Counted from the stretch's first letter, positions 17,530 through 28,944 are shown. The stretch is DNA of 64,000 nucleotides from Mycobacterium sp. (GCA_011620645.1 WOYS01000118.1:33586-97585), one strand, 5' to 3'. A program made the numbers and translations. The notes: generated by a model from the letters alone, not told the origin.

Positions 17530-18235
17530 TCTTACCACCGCTACAGGTGATCCAGGTATCCTGGCCGTGCACAGCGCATCTCATGACAAACCGGTCGCCC
17601 GAGCATTCGCCGCCCGTCGTGCCGCAGGGCACGGTGCCTTCGGCAATGACGACTCGGCTTGCCTCGTTGGGCGACGAGTACTGATTCCAATAGGCGTGCA
17701 GGACGCTGTTTGCGAAGAAACATGATGTCTGCGAGCTGCCCCGCCCGCTACGGGTAGCCCAGTCGGAGCGGCCCGGCAGGTGGAAGCCGCTGGCGCATAT
17801 TTCGCCGAACGTGTCCGGCTCGCGGACTATGGATGGGGGTGGCGCCGAGTCATACCGGTGCGAGTCAGCGCCCGGGTCCGGGTCTGAGGTCGAGTCGGAT
17901 TCGCTCGCGTGGTCATCGGCGAAGGTCGGGTCATCGGTGGCACTGGGAATCGTTGCAGCGGTCGGTGAATCGGTGTCGTACACGACGATGGTGGTCACTA
18001 CCGCGATGCACACGATGACGGCGATGGCGGCCACGATCATTGCCCAGATCTTCGGCGTGATGCCGGTAGGGGCTGGGTATGTCTCGATCGGAGGCCCGGT
18101 CGGGCCGGTGGCGGCGGGCGTGTAGAGCGCCGGACTGGTTTGGCCGATGTGTGGATAGCTGGACTGCGGCTGTATCCCAGGGCCGTCGGAGGAAGCATTG
18201 TGCAGCGGGAAAAGCGGCTGCTGTCCATCTGTCAT
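17507..18235 (-). CDS. Single-pass protein with PLFPL tag, short extracytoplasmic domain
   Basis: 242 residues. Seen: tag MTDGQQPLFPL, then QSSYPHIGQT, a Pro/Thr-rich stretch, one membrane helix (~72-93), an acidic Ser/Asp-rich linker and a C-terminal domain with six Cys (EICASGF, TSCFFAN, VPCGTTGGEC, MRCAVHG, ITCSGG), presumably disulfide-bonded outside. Start: ATG 18235 after CAGGAG. It is the first gene of the minus-strand pair and diverges from the amidase gene at 18292. Function unknown; the tag ties it to 15366–16592 and 19143–19880. Confidence 0.65.
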   Translation of the reverse strand: MTDGQQPLFPLHNASSDGPGIQPQSSYPHIGQTSPALYTPAATGPTGPPIETYPAPTGITPKIWAMIVAAIAVIVCIAVVTTIVVYDTDSPTAATIPSATDDPTFADDHASESDSTSDPDPGADSHRYDSAPPPSIVREPDTFGEICASGFHLPGRSDWATRSGRGSSQTSCFFANSVLHAYWNQYSSPNEASRVVIAEGTVPCGTTGGECSGDRFVMRCAVHGQDTWITCSGGKNARVLIF

Positions 18236-18291
18236 GTTGCCGCTCCTGAGGTTGTTGCTAAAGGCGCTGTGCGCCAAGAGATAACTTCCGT

Positions 18292-19107
18292 ATGGTGACC
18301 GTCATGGGTACTACGACAACGGCGAACGTCGACGGGTATTGCGGTCCGATCAATCGGCGGCAATTGCTGTGGCTGGCTGGAGGAGCGGGCTTGGCGGTGG
18401 CGGCCAGTGCCTGTGGGCAGCAATCTGACGTGGCAACCGCAACACCGGATACTGCGAGCAGTCAGTCTGTCGACACGGAGCCTGTCGCGCCGCCGATCCC
18501 TGCTCCTACGCCCATCGCCGCATCTGCTGCGATGCTGTGCCGGGAGTCCTGGGGTGCCCGGCTTCCGCTTCCGGGCGGCGTGCCCCACACCATTACCCGC
18601 ATGACGATCCACCACACGGCCGCGGTGTTGGGGGACAACATGAATGCTCCAGGCCGACTTCGTCAGCATCAGCGGTTGCACCAGGACGAACGTGGCTGGC
18701 CAGACATCGCTTACCACGTCGGGGTGGATCGAAACGGCAACATCTACGAACTGCGCGCCCCGGAAGTTGTCGGTGACACCGCTACGGAGTACGACCCAGC
18801 GGGCCACTTCCTGGTCTTGTGCGAGGGCGATTTCGATCAGGAGATCGTGTCGGAGGCGCAGTTGCAAAGTGCGGCAATGGCGTTCGCTTGGGCCGCACAG
18901 ACATTCACGATTTCGCCGGCGACGTTGGCCGGTCACCGCGACTTCGCCGCCACAGCATGTCCTGGCGCAGATCTGTATGCGCACGTCACATCCGGGGATC
19001 TCAAGCAGCGTATCGACACTCTGCTGTCGGCTGGCTCCGTCGACCTTCACCGGGTGTGTGGGCCCGAGGCTGCCGAGATCGTCGCGGCCATTGAAGCCGG
19101 GGCGTAG
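18292..19107 (+). CDS. Exported N-acetylmuramoyl-L-alanine amidase (Amidase_2)
   Basis: 271 residues. Seen: an N-terminal twin-arginine-like signal (NRRQLLWLAGGAG) ending at AASAC (Cys ~41, possible lipid anchor), a Pro/Thr linker, then an Amidase_2/PGRP domain: IHHTA (H107/H108), GWPDIAYHVGVDRNG (~135-149), and GHRDFAATACPG with the zinc ligands His 215 and Cys 223. It should cleave the bond between MurNAc and the stem peptide in peptidoglycan. It diverges from the tagged gene at 18235 with a ~56-bp shared region. Within this block it could open the wall for an envelope-spanning assembly. Confidence 0.8.
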   Translation: MVTVMGTTTTANVDGYCGPINRRQLLWLAGGAGLAVAASACGQQSDVATATPDTASSQSVDTEPVAPPIPAPTPIAASAAMLCRESWGARLPLPGGVPHTITRMTIHHTAAVLGDNMNAPGRLRQHQRLHQDERGWPDIAYHVGVDRNGNIYELRAPEVVGDTATEYDPAGHFLVLCEGDFDQEIVSEAQLQSAAMAFAWAAQTFTISPATLAGHRDFAATACPGADLYAHVTSGDLKQRIDTLLSAGSVDLHRVCGPEAAEIVAAIEAGA

Positions 19108-19142
19108 GCGCCCGGCAGTTCGCCGGTGCTGAATGTGATGGA

Positions 19143-19880
19143 TCAGCACGGGAGCATGTAACTCGGGTCAGTCGTGGCGTCGAGCCACTTGCCGTAGGCA
19201 TCACCGCCGGCGCGGCGCACTGCCGAACAGATTTCGGCTTGCGAGTGACCCGCGGGCCGATAGACCGCATATATCGGGTTGCCTTGGTCTGTCGCCTGGC
19301 GTAGCGACGGACAGCTGTGATCGGTGCGCAGATACGATGCGCCGGGGAATTCATTGAGGTAGCGCTGGATCTCGCCTTGGTAGTTGCCTGGGGTCACTGC
19401 GGACCGGAGGACCACGATGCCGGACCCGTCACAGGCGGGCTGGCTGATCGGCACGCTGACGTTGAGGGCCACGCGGGACGCGTCGGGCCGAGGGGCCGCG
19501 GCTGGGGCGGGCGGCCAATGGGGCGCTGGTCGGTTCTCGGATGCGATGTCGTCATCAGGGGGCGCCGGATCGGCGCTTTGACTGTTCGCGCCGGCTTCGC
19601 GGGTGTCGCCGGAGTCGCGTGTGAGGGCGAAGGTGAAGGCTGCTATCGCGATAACGGCCACGACCGCTGCTGCGAGGATGGCCAGAAGCCGTGTGTTCTG
19701 TACCTGCGGTCGCCGCGGCGTGGTGAACGCAGGAGGGGGCATGCCGACTCCTGCCGGCTGAGTAGCCGACGAGGCGGGAGTGCTGCCGATCGCGGGGTAA
19801 CTGGATTGCGGCGGCGCTCCGCCGGAACCCTGGGCACCGCTTTGTGGAAGTGGGAACATCGGTTGCTGTTGATCGGTCAA
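19143..19880 (-). CDS. Single-pass protein with PLFPL-type tag and kinase-receptor-like domain
   Basis: 245 residues. The start is set at TTG 19880, preceded by AAAAGGTG, because this gives TDQQQPMFPLPQSG and QSSYPAIG at the N-terminus, matching the two other tagged proteins. One membrane helix follows (~63-86), then a linker and an extracytoplasmic domain: LRSAVTPGNYQGEIQRYLNEFPGAS, HSCPSLRQ, GNPIYAVYRP, GGDAYGKWLD and a terminal Cys. I recall this type of domain at the outer end of actinobacterial Ser/Thr kinases; here no kinase is fused. It converges with the amidase gene. Confidence 0.65.
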   Translation of the reverse strand: MTDQQQPMFPLPQSGAQGSGGAPPQSSYPAIGSTPASSATQPAGVGMPPPAFTTPRRPQVQNTRLLAILAAAVVAVIAIAAFTFALTRDSGDTREAGANSQSADPAPPDDDIASENRPAPHWPPAPAAAPRPDASRVALNVSVPISQPACDGSGIVVLRSAVTPGNYQGEIQRYLNEFPGASYLRTDHSCPSLRQATDQGNPIYAVYRPAGHSQAEICSAVRRAGGDAYGKWLDATTDPSYMLPC

Positions 19881-20241
19881 CGCGCACCTTTTCGGCAATT
19901 GCTTGATACGTCGAGTGCATTCCTATCAGCGAGTTGGGCTGTATGTGAGGTGCAACTTCAGTCGACGGTCGAACGGCGTACAGAGCCTGTCATCTATACG
20001 TCTGAATTGGGTGCCGTGGATCGTTGATCGGCCGGCGCGTGCTGAGGCTCGTCGGCTAGTGGGTGGTTCCGAGCGGGACGGGTAGGTTGCGGATGCGTGA
20101 ATGGTGCCGACGGCCGTGTTGCGAGTGGGGCCTGGCTGGGCTGTCGAACCTGCGCTCGGACATAGAGTTGCGCGACCGGGTCGAAGCGCGTGAGAAGCTG
20201 CCTGGGCCTGGCTTTGGAATGGAAGCGCAGGTCAGCGGGTT

Positions 20242-20269
20242 TTGTCGCACCATCGGACCCTGGTATCGT
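20242..20269 (+). promoter_or_regulatory. Candidate str-operon promoter in the 614-bp gap before rpsL
   Basis: TTGTCG at 20242-20247 and TATCGT at 20264-20269 (16-bp spacer, TGG just before the -10) form a plausible SigA promoter ~225 bp upstream of rpsL. The gap 19881-20494 holds no convincing gene; ORFs in it are short, Arg/Cys-rich and lack ribosome sites. The long leader may carry ribosomal-protein regulation. Confidence 0.4.
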
Positions 20270-20494
20270 AGGAACTCGTGCCTGGCCGGAAACGGCGCTT
20301 GCGGTGACGCAAAGCGCGGGTCGGGCCAATTCGTGTGCTCCGGATGCCTCGACAAGTTCGATGCCGGGCGCGCGCGACACGCCCGGTCGCGGGGGAAGCG
20401 ATCAGGCGAAAACTGCAGTACAGAGACGTAAAAGTTCGACCTGAAGTAGCACTGAGCCACCAGAAGTAGAAGTAGCAACACAGAAAGCCGGTAC

Positions 20495-20869
20495 ATGCCA
20501 ACCATCAACCAGCTGGTCCGCAAGGGTCGCCGCGACAAGGTCGCCAAGGTGAAGACCGCGGCCCTCAAGGGCAGCCCGCAGCGCCGCGGTGTGTGCACTC
20601 GCGTGTACACCACCACCCCGAAGAAGCCGAACTCGGCGCTTCGGAAGGTCGCCCGCGTGAAGCTGACGACCGGGGTTGAGGTCACCGCCTACATCCCGGG
20701 CGAAGGCCACAACCTGCAGGAGCACTCGATGGTGCTGGTGCGCGGCGGTCGTGTGAAGGACCTCCCGGGTGTGCGCTACAAGATCATCCGCGGCTCGCTG
20801 GACACCCAGGGTGTCAAGAACCGCAAGCAAGCACGCAGCCGTTACGGCGCCAAGAAGGAGAAGAGCTAA
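20495..20869 (+). CDS. rpsL: 30S ribosomal protein S12
   Basis: 124 residues, full length and strongly conserved ([35 protein letters not shown]). It sits at the decoding centre of the 30S subunit. Lys 43 and Lys 88, the positions whose change gives streptomycin resistance in mycobacteria, are both unchanged. It starts the str operon; the stop overlaps the rpsG start by one base (TAATG). Confidence 0.98.
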   Translation: MPTINQLVRKGRRDKVAKVKTAALKGSPQRRGVCTRVYTTTPKKPNSALRKVARVKLTTGVEVTAYIPGEGHNLQEHSMVLVRGGRVKDLPGVRYKIIRGSLDTQGVKNRKQARSRYGAKKEKS

Positions 20870-21339
20870 TGCCGCGCAAGGGCCCCGCGCCGAAGCGTCC
20901 GTTGGTCAACGACCCGGTGTACGGGTCGCAGCTGGTCACCCAGCTGGTCAACAAGGTGCTGTTGGACGGCAAGAAGTCGCTCGCCGAGCGCATCGTCTAC
21001 GGCGCTCTTGAGCAGGCCCGCGACAAGACCGGCACCGATCCCGTCGTCACCCTCAAGCGCGCGTTGGACAACGTCAAGCCCGCCCTCGAGGTGCGCAGCC
21101 GCCGCGTCGGTGGCGCCACCTACCAGGTGCCCGTCGAGGTCCGCCCGGAACGCTCCACGACGCTGGCCCTGCGCTGGCTGGTCAGCTTCTCCAAGGCGCG
21201 TCGCGAGAAGACCATGATCGAGCGGCTCGCCAACGAGATCCTCGACGCCAGCAATGGCCTCGGCGCCGCAGTCAAGCGTCGCGAAGACACACACAAGATG
21301 GCCGAAGCAAACCGGGCCTTCGCGCATTACCGCTGGTGA
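20869..21339 (+). CDS. rpsG: 30S ribosomal protein S7
   Basis: 156 residues, the usual length. Begins [10 protein letters not shown] and contains the conserved [20 protein letters not shown] core; S7 nucleates assembly of the 30S head by binding the 3' domain of 16S rRNA. Its ATG overlaps the rpsL stop, so translation is coupled. A ~105-bp gap with a TANNNT-poor spacer precedes fusA. Confidence 0.98.
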   Translation: MPRKGPAPKRPLVNDPVYGSQLVTQLVNKVLLDGKKSLAERIVYGALEQARDKTGTDPVVTLKRALDNVKPALEVRSRRVGGATYQVPVEVRPERSTTLALRWLVSFSKARREKTMIERLANEILDASNGLGAAVKRREDTHKMAEANRAFAHYRW

Positions 21340-21444
21340 TAATCGTGATCGCGCCGGAGCCGCTGCGGCGGCGACAGTGATCCGGCTGCCGTTCGGGATT
21401 GACGACAACAGCAATCAAGCAAGCGAAAGATTGGGAATCTAGCC

Positions 21445-23526
<2,082 letters not shown>

Positions 23527-23547
<21 letters not shown>

Positions 23548-23627
23548 GCATCGAGGCGCGCCAGCGCCGAGGAGCGGAGCTGATCCGGAGGCGAGCAATC
23601 GACGCGGCGAAGGCGACCGGACAGTAG
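23527..23627 (+). repeat. Duplicated fusA 3' end flanking a ~60-bp insert
   Basis: The fusA end gcgaaggcgacgggtcag (23527-23544, stop TGA) recurs as gcgaaggcgaccggacag followed by TAG at 23607-23627, 80 bp away and out of phase. The intervening segment contains short inverted GC-rich stretches (gcgcgccagcgcc) and a GGCGAGCAATCGAC string resembling the repeat in fadE8 and mftC. It looks like insertion of a short element with duplication of the target. Confidence 0.5.
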
Positions 23628-23712
23628 TCCGGTACTTTGCAGACCACACAACTGAACACATCAACACACCTGCTTTACGTAAAAGCACCAACAAGTCCAG
23701 GAGGACACCACA

Positions 23713-24903
23713 GTGGCGAAGGCGAAGTTCGAGCGGACGAAGCCGCACGTCAACATCGGGACCATCGGTCACGTTGACCACGGCAAGACCACGCTGACCG
23801 CAGCAATCACCAAGGTTCTGCATGACAAGTACCCGACGTTGAACGAGTCGCGCGCATTCGACCAGATCGACAATGCGCCCGAGGAGCGTCAGCGCGGTAT
23901 CACGATCAACATCTCCCACGTGGAGTACCAGACCGAGAAGCGTCACTACGCGCACGTCGACGCCCCCGGTCACGCTGACTACATCAAGAACATGATCACC
24001 GGTGCCGCCCAGATGGACGGCGCAATCCTGGTGGTCGCCGCCACTGACGGTCCCATGCCGCAGACCCGCGAGCACGTACTGCTCGCTCGCCAGGTCGGCG
24101 TGCCCTACATCCTGGTCGCGCTGAACAAGTCGGACATGGTCGATGACGAAGAACTGCTGGAGCTCGTCGAGCTCGAGGTCCGCGAACTGCTGGCCGCGCA
24201 GGACTTCGACGAGGACGCCCCCGTCGTTCAGGTCTCGGCACTCAAGGCCCTCGAAGGCGACGCCAAGTGGGTCGAGTCCGTCGAGAAGCTCATGGACGCC
24301 GTCGACGAGTCCATCCCGGACCCGATTCGCGAGACCGACAAGCCGTTCCTGATGCCCGTTGAGGACGTCTTCACCATCACCGGTCGTGGCACCGTGGTGA
24401 CCGGCCGCATCGAGCGTGGTGTGGTCAACGTCAACGAGGACGTCGAGATCGTCGGCATCAAGCCGACCGTCACCAAGACCACGGTCACCGGTGTCGAGAT
24501 GTTCCGCAAGCTGCTGGATCAGGGTCAGGCCGGCGACAACGTCGGTCTGCTGGTTCGTGGCATCAAGCGCGAGGACGTCGAGCGCGGCCAGGTCGTCGTC
24601 AAGCCCGGCACCACCACCCCGCACACCGAGTTCGAGGGCAGCGTCTACATCCTGTCCAAGGACGAGGGTGGCCGCCACACGCCGTTCTTCAACAACTACC
24701 GCCCGCAGTTCTACTTCCGTACCACGGACGTGACCGGCGTGGTGACCCTGCCCGAGGGCACCGAGATGGTGATGCCCGGTGACAACACCGACATCTCCGT
24801 CAAGCTGATCCAGCCCGTCGCCATGGACGAGGGTCTGCGGTTCGCCATCCGTGAGGGTGGACGTACCGTCGGCGCCGGCCGGGTGACCAAGGTCGTCAAG
24901 TAA
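23713..24903 (+). CDS. tuf: Elongation factor Tu
   Basis: 396 residues. GTPase delivering aminoacyl-tRNA to the ribosome: GHVDHGKTT (P-loop, ~19-27), [12 protein letters not shown] (G3), [16 protein letters not shown] (G4), domains II and III complete, ending GRVTKVVK. Start GTG 23713 follows a CCAGGAGG-type ribosome site. A hairpin terminator follows. Confidence 0.98.
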   Translation: MAKAKFERTKPHVNIGTIGHVDHGKTTLTAAITKVLHDKYPTLNESRAFDQIDNAPEERQRGITINISHVEYQTEKRHYAHVDAPGHADYIKNMITGAAQMDGAILVVAATDGPMPQTREHVLLARQVGVPYILVALNKSDMVDDEELLELVELEVRELLAAQDFDEDAPVVQVSALKALEGDAKWVESVEKLMDAVDESIPDPIRETDKPFLMPVEDVFTITGRGTVVTGRIERGVVNVNEDVEIVGIKPTVTKTTVTGVEMFRKLLDQGQAGDNVGLLVRGIKREDVERGQVVVKPGTTTPHTEFEGSVYILSKDEGGRHTPFFNNYRPQFYFRTTDVTGVVTLPEGTEMVMPGDNTDISVKLIQPVAMDEGLRFAIREGGRTVGAGRVTKVVK

Positions 24904-24917
24904 GTACGTAGTACAAG

Positions 24918-24954
24918 AGCGGCGCTCACCCGAAAGGGTGGGCGCCGCTTTGCG
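24918..24954 (+). terminator. Terminator of the str operon
   Basis: A 14-bp GC-rich stem (agcggcgctcaccc / gggtgggcgccgct, one G-T pair) around a GAAA loop, followed by ttgcgttt, begins 14 bp after the tuf stop. The tail is not a clean T-run, as is common in mycobacteria. Confidence 0.75.
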
Positions 24955-25147
24955 TTTGGGCTATGCCGAGATGCGCGAAATGGTCGTTGCCCAGCGCCGG
25001 GAGCAACTATTTCGCGTGATTCGGTGCGAGCACGCCCGACCAGGAGTGTCGCTTTCGCCCGGCGACTGGCCGAGCTATCTGCGGTAGCTGGTGGTCCCGC
25101 GGGTCTTTCCACTATCCCGAGATTGGCGAGGTGGTTGCTGCGACGAT

Positions 25148-27376
25148 CTACCTCGCGACCATTGCGTCGGAATCGGGGTGGGCCGCCGAGCACTGCATGG
25201 TCAGCCAGGCGATGTCGTCGGCGATGGTGAGCTTCAGATCGCCGGAGACCACCAGCGGGCAGTGGGTGAACTTGCCCGGGTCGCTCAGGTCCGGGCAGAC
25301 GATGCTGGCATTCAGCCCGTGCGCATCGGTGATGAGCGCGATGCGGGCCCAGGTGGTCGATTCCCTCAGACCGCATGCCAGCACCTCCACGACCCGGTCG
25401 ATGGTCGCCGCATCCAGTGGCGGCACGCCACCCTCGATATGCACCGAGACATCGATGTGCCGTTCCTCGGCAGCATCGATTGCGGGCCGAAGTTGCTGCA
25501 GGAGTGGATGATCGAAGCTCGCCGACTGGTCGAACAGCACCCGCATGCGTTGGCATTCGACCCGCGCCCGTCGGCGGAACGACTCGTCGATGGGTTGGGT
25601 CGACGCCAGCCCTTCGAGGAGCGGAACGACATTGGCGATCAGTTGCGCGTAGCGGCGATTGTATTCTTCGGCCAGTGCTTGCGAAACACGTTCTCTCGCC
25701 AGCAGTTCGACGCGCTGCACAGTCTCGACATGGGCGGCGGTGGCGGCATCGGCGAGCAGTGCGTAGATGAGCAGGACACACAGCTGGACGGTCAGGATGC
25801 TCGCCGTGCCCAGGCCGATATCGACCAAGGTGCGCGCCGTCGGGTTTCGCAACAACCCCACCAGGGCCGGCACGAACCAGTAGAGCACCAGGAAGCCGGC
25901 GGCCCGGGTGGTGGATAGTTTCAGCAGCAGCGGCAGCAGACACCAGCCGGTCGCTCCCTGCGCCCAATGAATCTGACCGCCGACCATATCGGCCGGTATC
26001 GACACCGTCTGGGCCAGTGCCACCGCCATCAGCACCACCATCCCGACCGCGCTCGGCGGCGTCCATCGGTTGGTCAACGCGGGCATGACGCTCACCGTGC
26101 ACGCGATGGCGCCGAGGGCCAGCCAGATCTGCACCGACCCGTCGCCTGCCGAGAAGGGTGCCGTCGCAAGCACATTCAGCACCGCGTAGGTCGTCATCAC
26201 GAAGACGAAGCGGGTGCGCGTACGGGCGATCAGGCGATCCGGATCGGGCGGTGCCGCCGGTGCGGTGTCCGTCCAGCTGAGTTCGACCGTGGTGCCGGCG
26301 CCGGGCCGCGATGTGATTGTGGCGCGGCCGCCCAATTGCGCCATACGCCCCTGCACGGAGGCCGAGAGCCCGAAGCCGAGCGACGGTTGGCGCGGGTCGA
26401 ACCCCACCCCGTCATCGGTGATGGTCACCCGGTTATCGGTCACGTCCACGATGACGAGGTCCGCCTGCGCGTGCCGGTCCACGTTGGTCAGTGCCTCGCG
26501 GGTGGCCGCGATCACCGCGGCGCCGACGTCACCGTCGACCCGGATCTCGGACCGGCCGATGACGCGCACCTCGGTCGCGAGGTGAGAGCCGAGTTCCCGG
26601 AGCGCTGCGACGAGTTCGGTTGGTCCGCTGTGTATCTCCAGCGGCCGGCGATTGAGCACGCCGAGATCACGCTGGGCCTGCCCTGCCAACCGGGCGGCAG
26701 GGATGTTGTCGCCCTGACCGGCCAGCATCAGGGTCGACGCGACGGTGTCGTGCAGCAGTCGGGTCTGTTCGCGGTCATACTCGCGCACAGCTGAATTGAC
26801 CGTCTCGGTGACCTCCGCGGCCTCGCGGGCCTGCCGCGCGCTGTCCACCGCGCCTGCCACCCGCAGGACGACGAACCGCATGACGTACGACGCCGTCCAT
26901 TGCAGCGCAAAGTAGTAGAGGTTGAAGACCTCGGGAACGTGGGACCATCCGATGACCGATGCCGAACCGTATGCGTAGGCGGTGGCGATGGTGAGCGTCA
27001 TCGGCAGCGAAACCCGCGCCGGAAGCGAGACGGCGAAGGCCACCACAGCGGTGCCGGCAACGGCGATCGGGGCGCAGTTGGCGCGGTGGAAGTCTGGGCC
27101 CGACACCAGCAGTGGCACTGCGAGACACACGATCACCGTGGCGATGAAATCCACACCGAGCAGAACCGCGGATGGCGACCTGGTGAGCAGTCGGTACGCC
27201 GACCACAGACCGATCACCGCGAGCAGCAATCTGCCCGCCGGTGGGGCGATATCGGCGGGGCCGACCGCCATCGTCAGCGCGACAAGGACGTTCGCGGTGT
27301 GCCGCATCAGGAGCGTCGCGGCACCGGAACGGTCGATGATGTGTCGGCGGGCCGTGTCCGCAGCGGTGTTGGTCAC
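25148..27376 (-). CDS. Sensor histidine kinase with two membrane blocks (first of two paralogues)
   Basis: 742 residues. Seen: a block of ~5-6 membrane helices (~25-172), a HisKA_3-type dimerisation helix with LLHDTVAST (His 209 as phosphate acceptor), a HATPase domain with TREALTNVDRHAQ (N box), TDDGVGFD (~320-327) and GFGLSASVQGRM, then unusually a second block of hydrophobic helices (~388-548) and a second cytoplasmic, helical/ATPase-like region to the end without clear catalytic boxes. Start: GTG 27376, overlapping the regulator stop (GTGA); the frame extends further upstream but that part is only the antisense shadow of the regulator. It pairs with 27373–28038. The signal is unknown. Confidence 0.8.
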   Translation of the reverse strand: MTNTAADTARRHIIDRSGAATLLMRHTANVLVALTMAVGPADIAPPAGRLLLAVIGLWSAYRLLTRSPSAVLLGVDFIATVIVCLAVPLLVSGPDFHRANCAPIAVAGTAVVAFAVSLPARVSLPMTLTIATAYAYGSASVIGWSHVPEVFNLYYFALQWTASYVMRFVVLRVAGAVDSARQAREAAEVTETVNSAVREYDREQTRLLHDTVASTLMLAGQGDNIPAARLAGQAQRDLGVLNRRPLEIHSGPTELVAALRELGSHLATEVRVIGRSEIRVDGDVGAAVIAATREALTNVDRHAQADLVIVDVTDNRVTITDDGVGFDPRQPSLGFGLSASVQGRMAQLGGRATITSRPGAGTTVELSWTDTAPAAPPDPDRLIARTRTRFVFVMTTYAVLNVLATAPFSAGDGSVQIWLALGAIACTVSVMPALTNRWTPPSAVGMVVLMAVALAQTVSIPADMVGGQIHWAQGATGWCLLPLLLKLSTTRAAGFLVLYWFVPALVGLLRNPTARTLVDIGLGTASILTVQLCVLLIYALLADAATAAHVETVQRVELLARERVSQALAEEYNRRYAQLIANVVPLLEGLASTQPIDESFRRRARVECQRMRVLFDQSASFDHPLLQQLRPAIDAAEERHIDVSVHIEGGVPPLDAATIDRVVEVLACGLRESTTWARIALITDAHGLNASIVCPDLSDPGKFTHCPLVVSGDLKLTIADDIAWLTMQCSAAHPDSDAMVAR

Positions 27377-28038
27377 AAATCGTCGACGTTGATCATGCCG
27401 TCCTGGATGGCCCTGGCCACCAGGGCGGCTTTGGTCGGCGCGGGCCGGCCCGCCGCGGCGTACTTGACCCGGATACGTTGCAGGTGGGTGCGCACCGTTG
27501 CGGGGGAGATGTAGAGGCGGCTGCCGACGAGTTCCTTGCTCTCCGTTTGGAACCAGGCGACCAACACCTCCCTTTCGCGGGTGGCCAACGCGGGGCGACC
27601 CTCGGTCTCGTCGCTGTGCAGAGCCCCGGCCATGCGCGGTCCGATGTAGGGGGTGTCGGTGCCTGCCGACTGCAGCGCCTCGATCAGGTGCCGTTTGCCC
27701 TCGGACTTCACCAGATAGGTGACGGCACCGAAATCGAGGCACTGTAGGATGACCTCGTTGCGCTCGAGGTGTGAGTAGACCACGACACGGTGTCCGGCCT
27801 GCGAGATGCGTCCGATGGCCGCGAAATCGGGTTGGCGGCTGGTGAGTTCCAGGTCGACCACGACGACCTGCACACGTTCGGACGGATGTGGGTGCGCAGC
27901 CAGAAACGATTCGGAGTCGAAATAGCAGTCGGCCACCGCGATCGGCGGATCGGCGGCGGCGCACCAGGAACGCACGCCGCTGTGGATGACGCCGTGGTCG
28001 TCGACGACGGCGATCGACAGGTCAGAGCATGGAAGCAA
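27373..28038 (-). CDS. NarL/FixJ-type response regulator
   Basis: ~221 residues. Receiver domain with AVVDDHGV (acidic pair), VVVDLEL (phosphoacceptor Asp) and LVKSEGK (conserved Lys), then a LuxR-type HTH (TREREVLVAWFQTESKEL, SPATVRTHLQRIRVKY). Start taken at TTG 28038 because a GGGGAGAG ribosome site stands eight bases before it; the ORF is open further upstream. It is coupled to the kinase gene 25148–27376 by a GTGA overlap, so the pair forms one two-component system. Confidence 0.8.
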   Translation of the reverse strand: MLPCSDLSIAVVDDHGVIHSGVRSWCAAADPPIAVADCYFDSESFLAAHPHPSERVQVVVVDLELTSRQPDFAAIGRISQAGHRVVVYSHLERNEVILQCLDFGAVTYLVKSEGKRHLIEALQSAGTDTPYIGPRMAGALHSDETEGRPALATREREVLVAWFQTESKELVGSRLYISPATVRTHLQRIRVKYAAAGRPAPTKAALVARAIQDGMINVDDL

Positions 28039-28116
28039 CGCTGTATCTCTCCCCAGGTGGCAGCAACGCGGCGAGATCAACACCTACCACAATCGGCGTA
28101 CCCGCGTACGGCTTGA

Positions 28117-28818
28117 CTACAGGTCGTCGATGCTGAGGATGCCGTCCTGCACCGCACGGGCGATCAGTGCCGCCTTGGTGGGCGCGGGCCGGCCGACGGC
28201 CGCGTATTTCGCGCGGGCGCGTTGCAGGTGGGTGCGTACCGTCGACGGCTCGATGAACAGGCGTTTGGCGACGAACTCCTTGTTCTCGGTTTGGAACCAG
28301 GCGATCAGCACCTCGCGCTCGCGGGTGCTCAAACCCGGCCTGCCCACCGTCCGGTCATTGAACAGCGCCTTGGCCATCCGTGGCCCGACATAGGGGGTGT
28401 TGGCATGCGCGGCGTACACGGCGTCGAACAGGTGCTGCTTGTCCTCACTCTTGGCCAGGAACGTGGTGGCGCCGGCGTCCAGGCTGGACAGGATCACCTC
28501 GTCGGTGACCATGTGTGAATACACGATGACCCGGTGCCCGGCCGCGCAGACCTCGCGCAGAGTGTCGAACTCGGACTGGAAACGTTCATACTGCAGATCG
28601 AACATCACCACGTCGATGTCTTCGCCGCCCTTGGGATGGTCGGCCAGGAAGCTGCTCGGATTCGGGTAGTCGGCCACCAGATCGATCGGCGGGCTGCGGT
28701 CGGCAAACCAGGCGCGAATACCGGCGTGGATGACATCATGATCGTCGATCAGGGCAACCCTGATGGCTTCCGACGCGTGGTCCGGCTCGCGATTCACGGC
28801 GCTAATCACGCGTTTCAC
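28117..28818 (-). CDS. NarL/FixJ-type response regulator, paralogue
   Basis: 233 residues, closely related to 27373–28038 over its whole length: ALIDDHDVIHAGIRAWF, VVMFDLQ, LAKSEDK, and the HTH TREREVLIAWFQTENKEF / STVRTHLQRARAKYAAVGRPAPTKAAL. The last ~60 residues of the two are nearly the same, so they may recognise similar DNA. It lies between kinase 28945–31218 and the other regulator. Residues before ~15 are variable and the start could be a few codons later. Confidence 0.8.
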   Translation of the reverse strand: MKRVISAVNREPDHASEAIRVALIDDHDVIHAGIRAWFADRSPPIDLVADYPNPSSFLADHPKGGEDIDVVMFDLQYERFQSEFDTLREVCAAGHRVIVYSHMVTDEVILSSLDAGATTFLAKSEDKQHLFDAVYAAHANTPYVGPRMAKALFNDRTVGRPGLSTREREVLIAWFQTENKEFVAKRLFIEPSTVRTHLQRARAKYAAVGRPAPTKAALIARAVQDGILSIDDL

Positions 28819-28944
28819 CCGATGTCGACGGGATCGTCGGCCGACCCCCAGCGCATTCCAGTAGCACGAAATCTACCCCCCAGCAAACCCGCCGTGAACC
28901 CCGATTTCACGTCATGCCCAACGAAATTGTCGTAAGGGAAGATT

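Noticed and set aside
5006-19880. Prophage or integrative element
   Set aside because: No integrase, terminase, capsid, portal or att-like repeats seen; FtsK-type ATPase alone is not evidence.
20063-20431. ORFs in the rpsL upstream gap
   Set aside because: Arg/Cys-rich, no ribosome site, overlap the likely promoter; treated as leader DNA.
27377-27964. N-terminal extension of the kinase frame at 25148-27376
   Set aside because: It is antisense-like shadow of the regulator gene on the same strand in another frame; the GTG overlap gives a better start.
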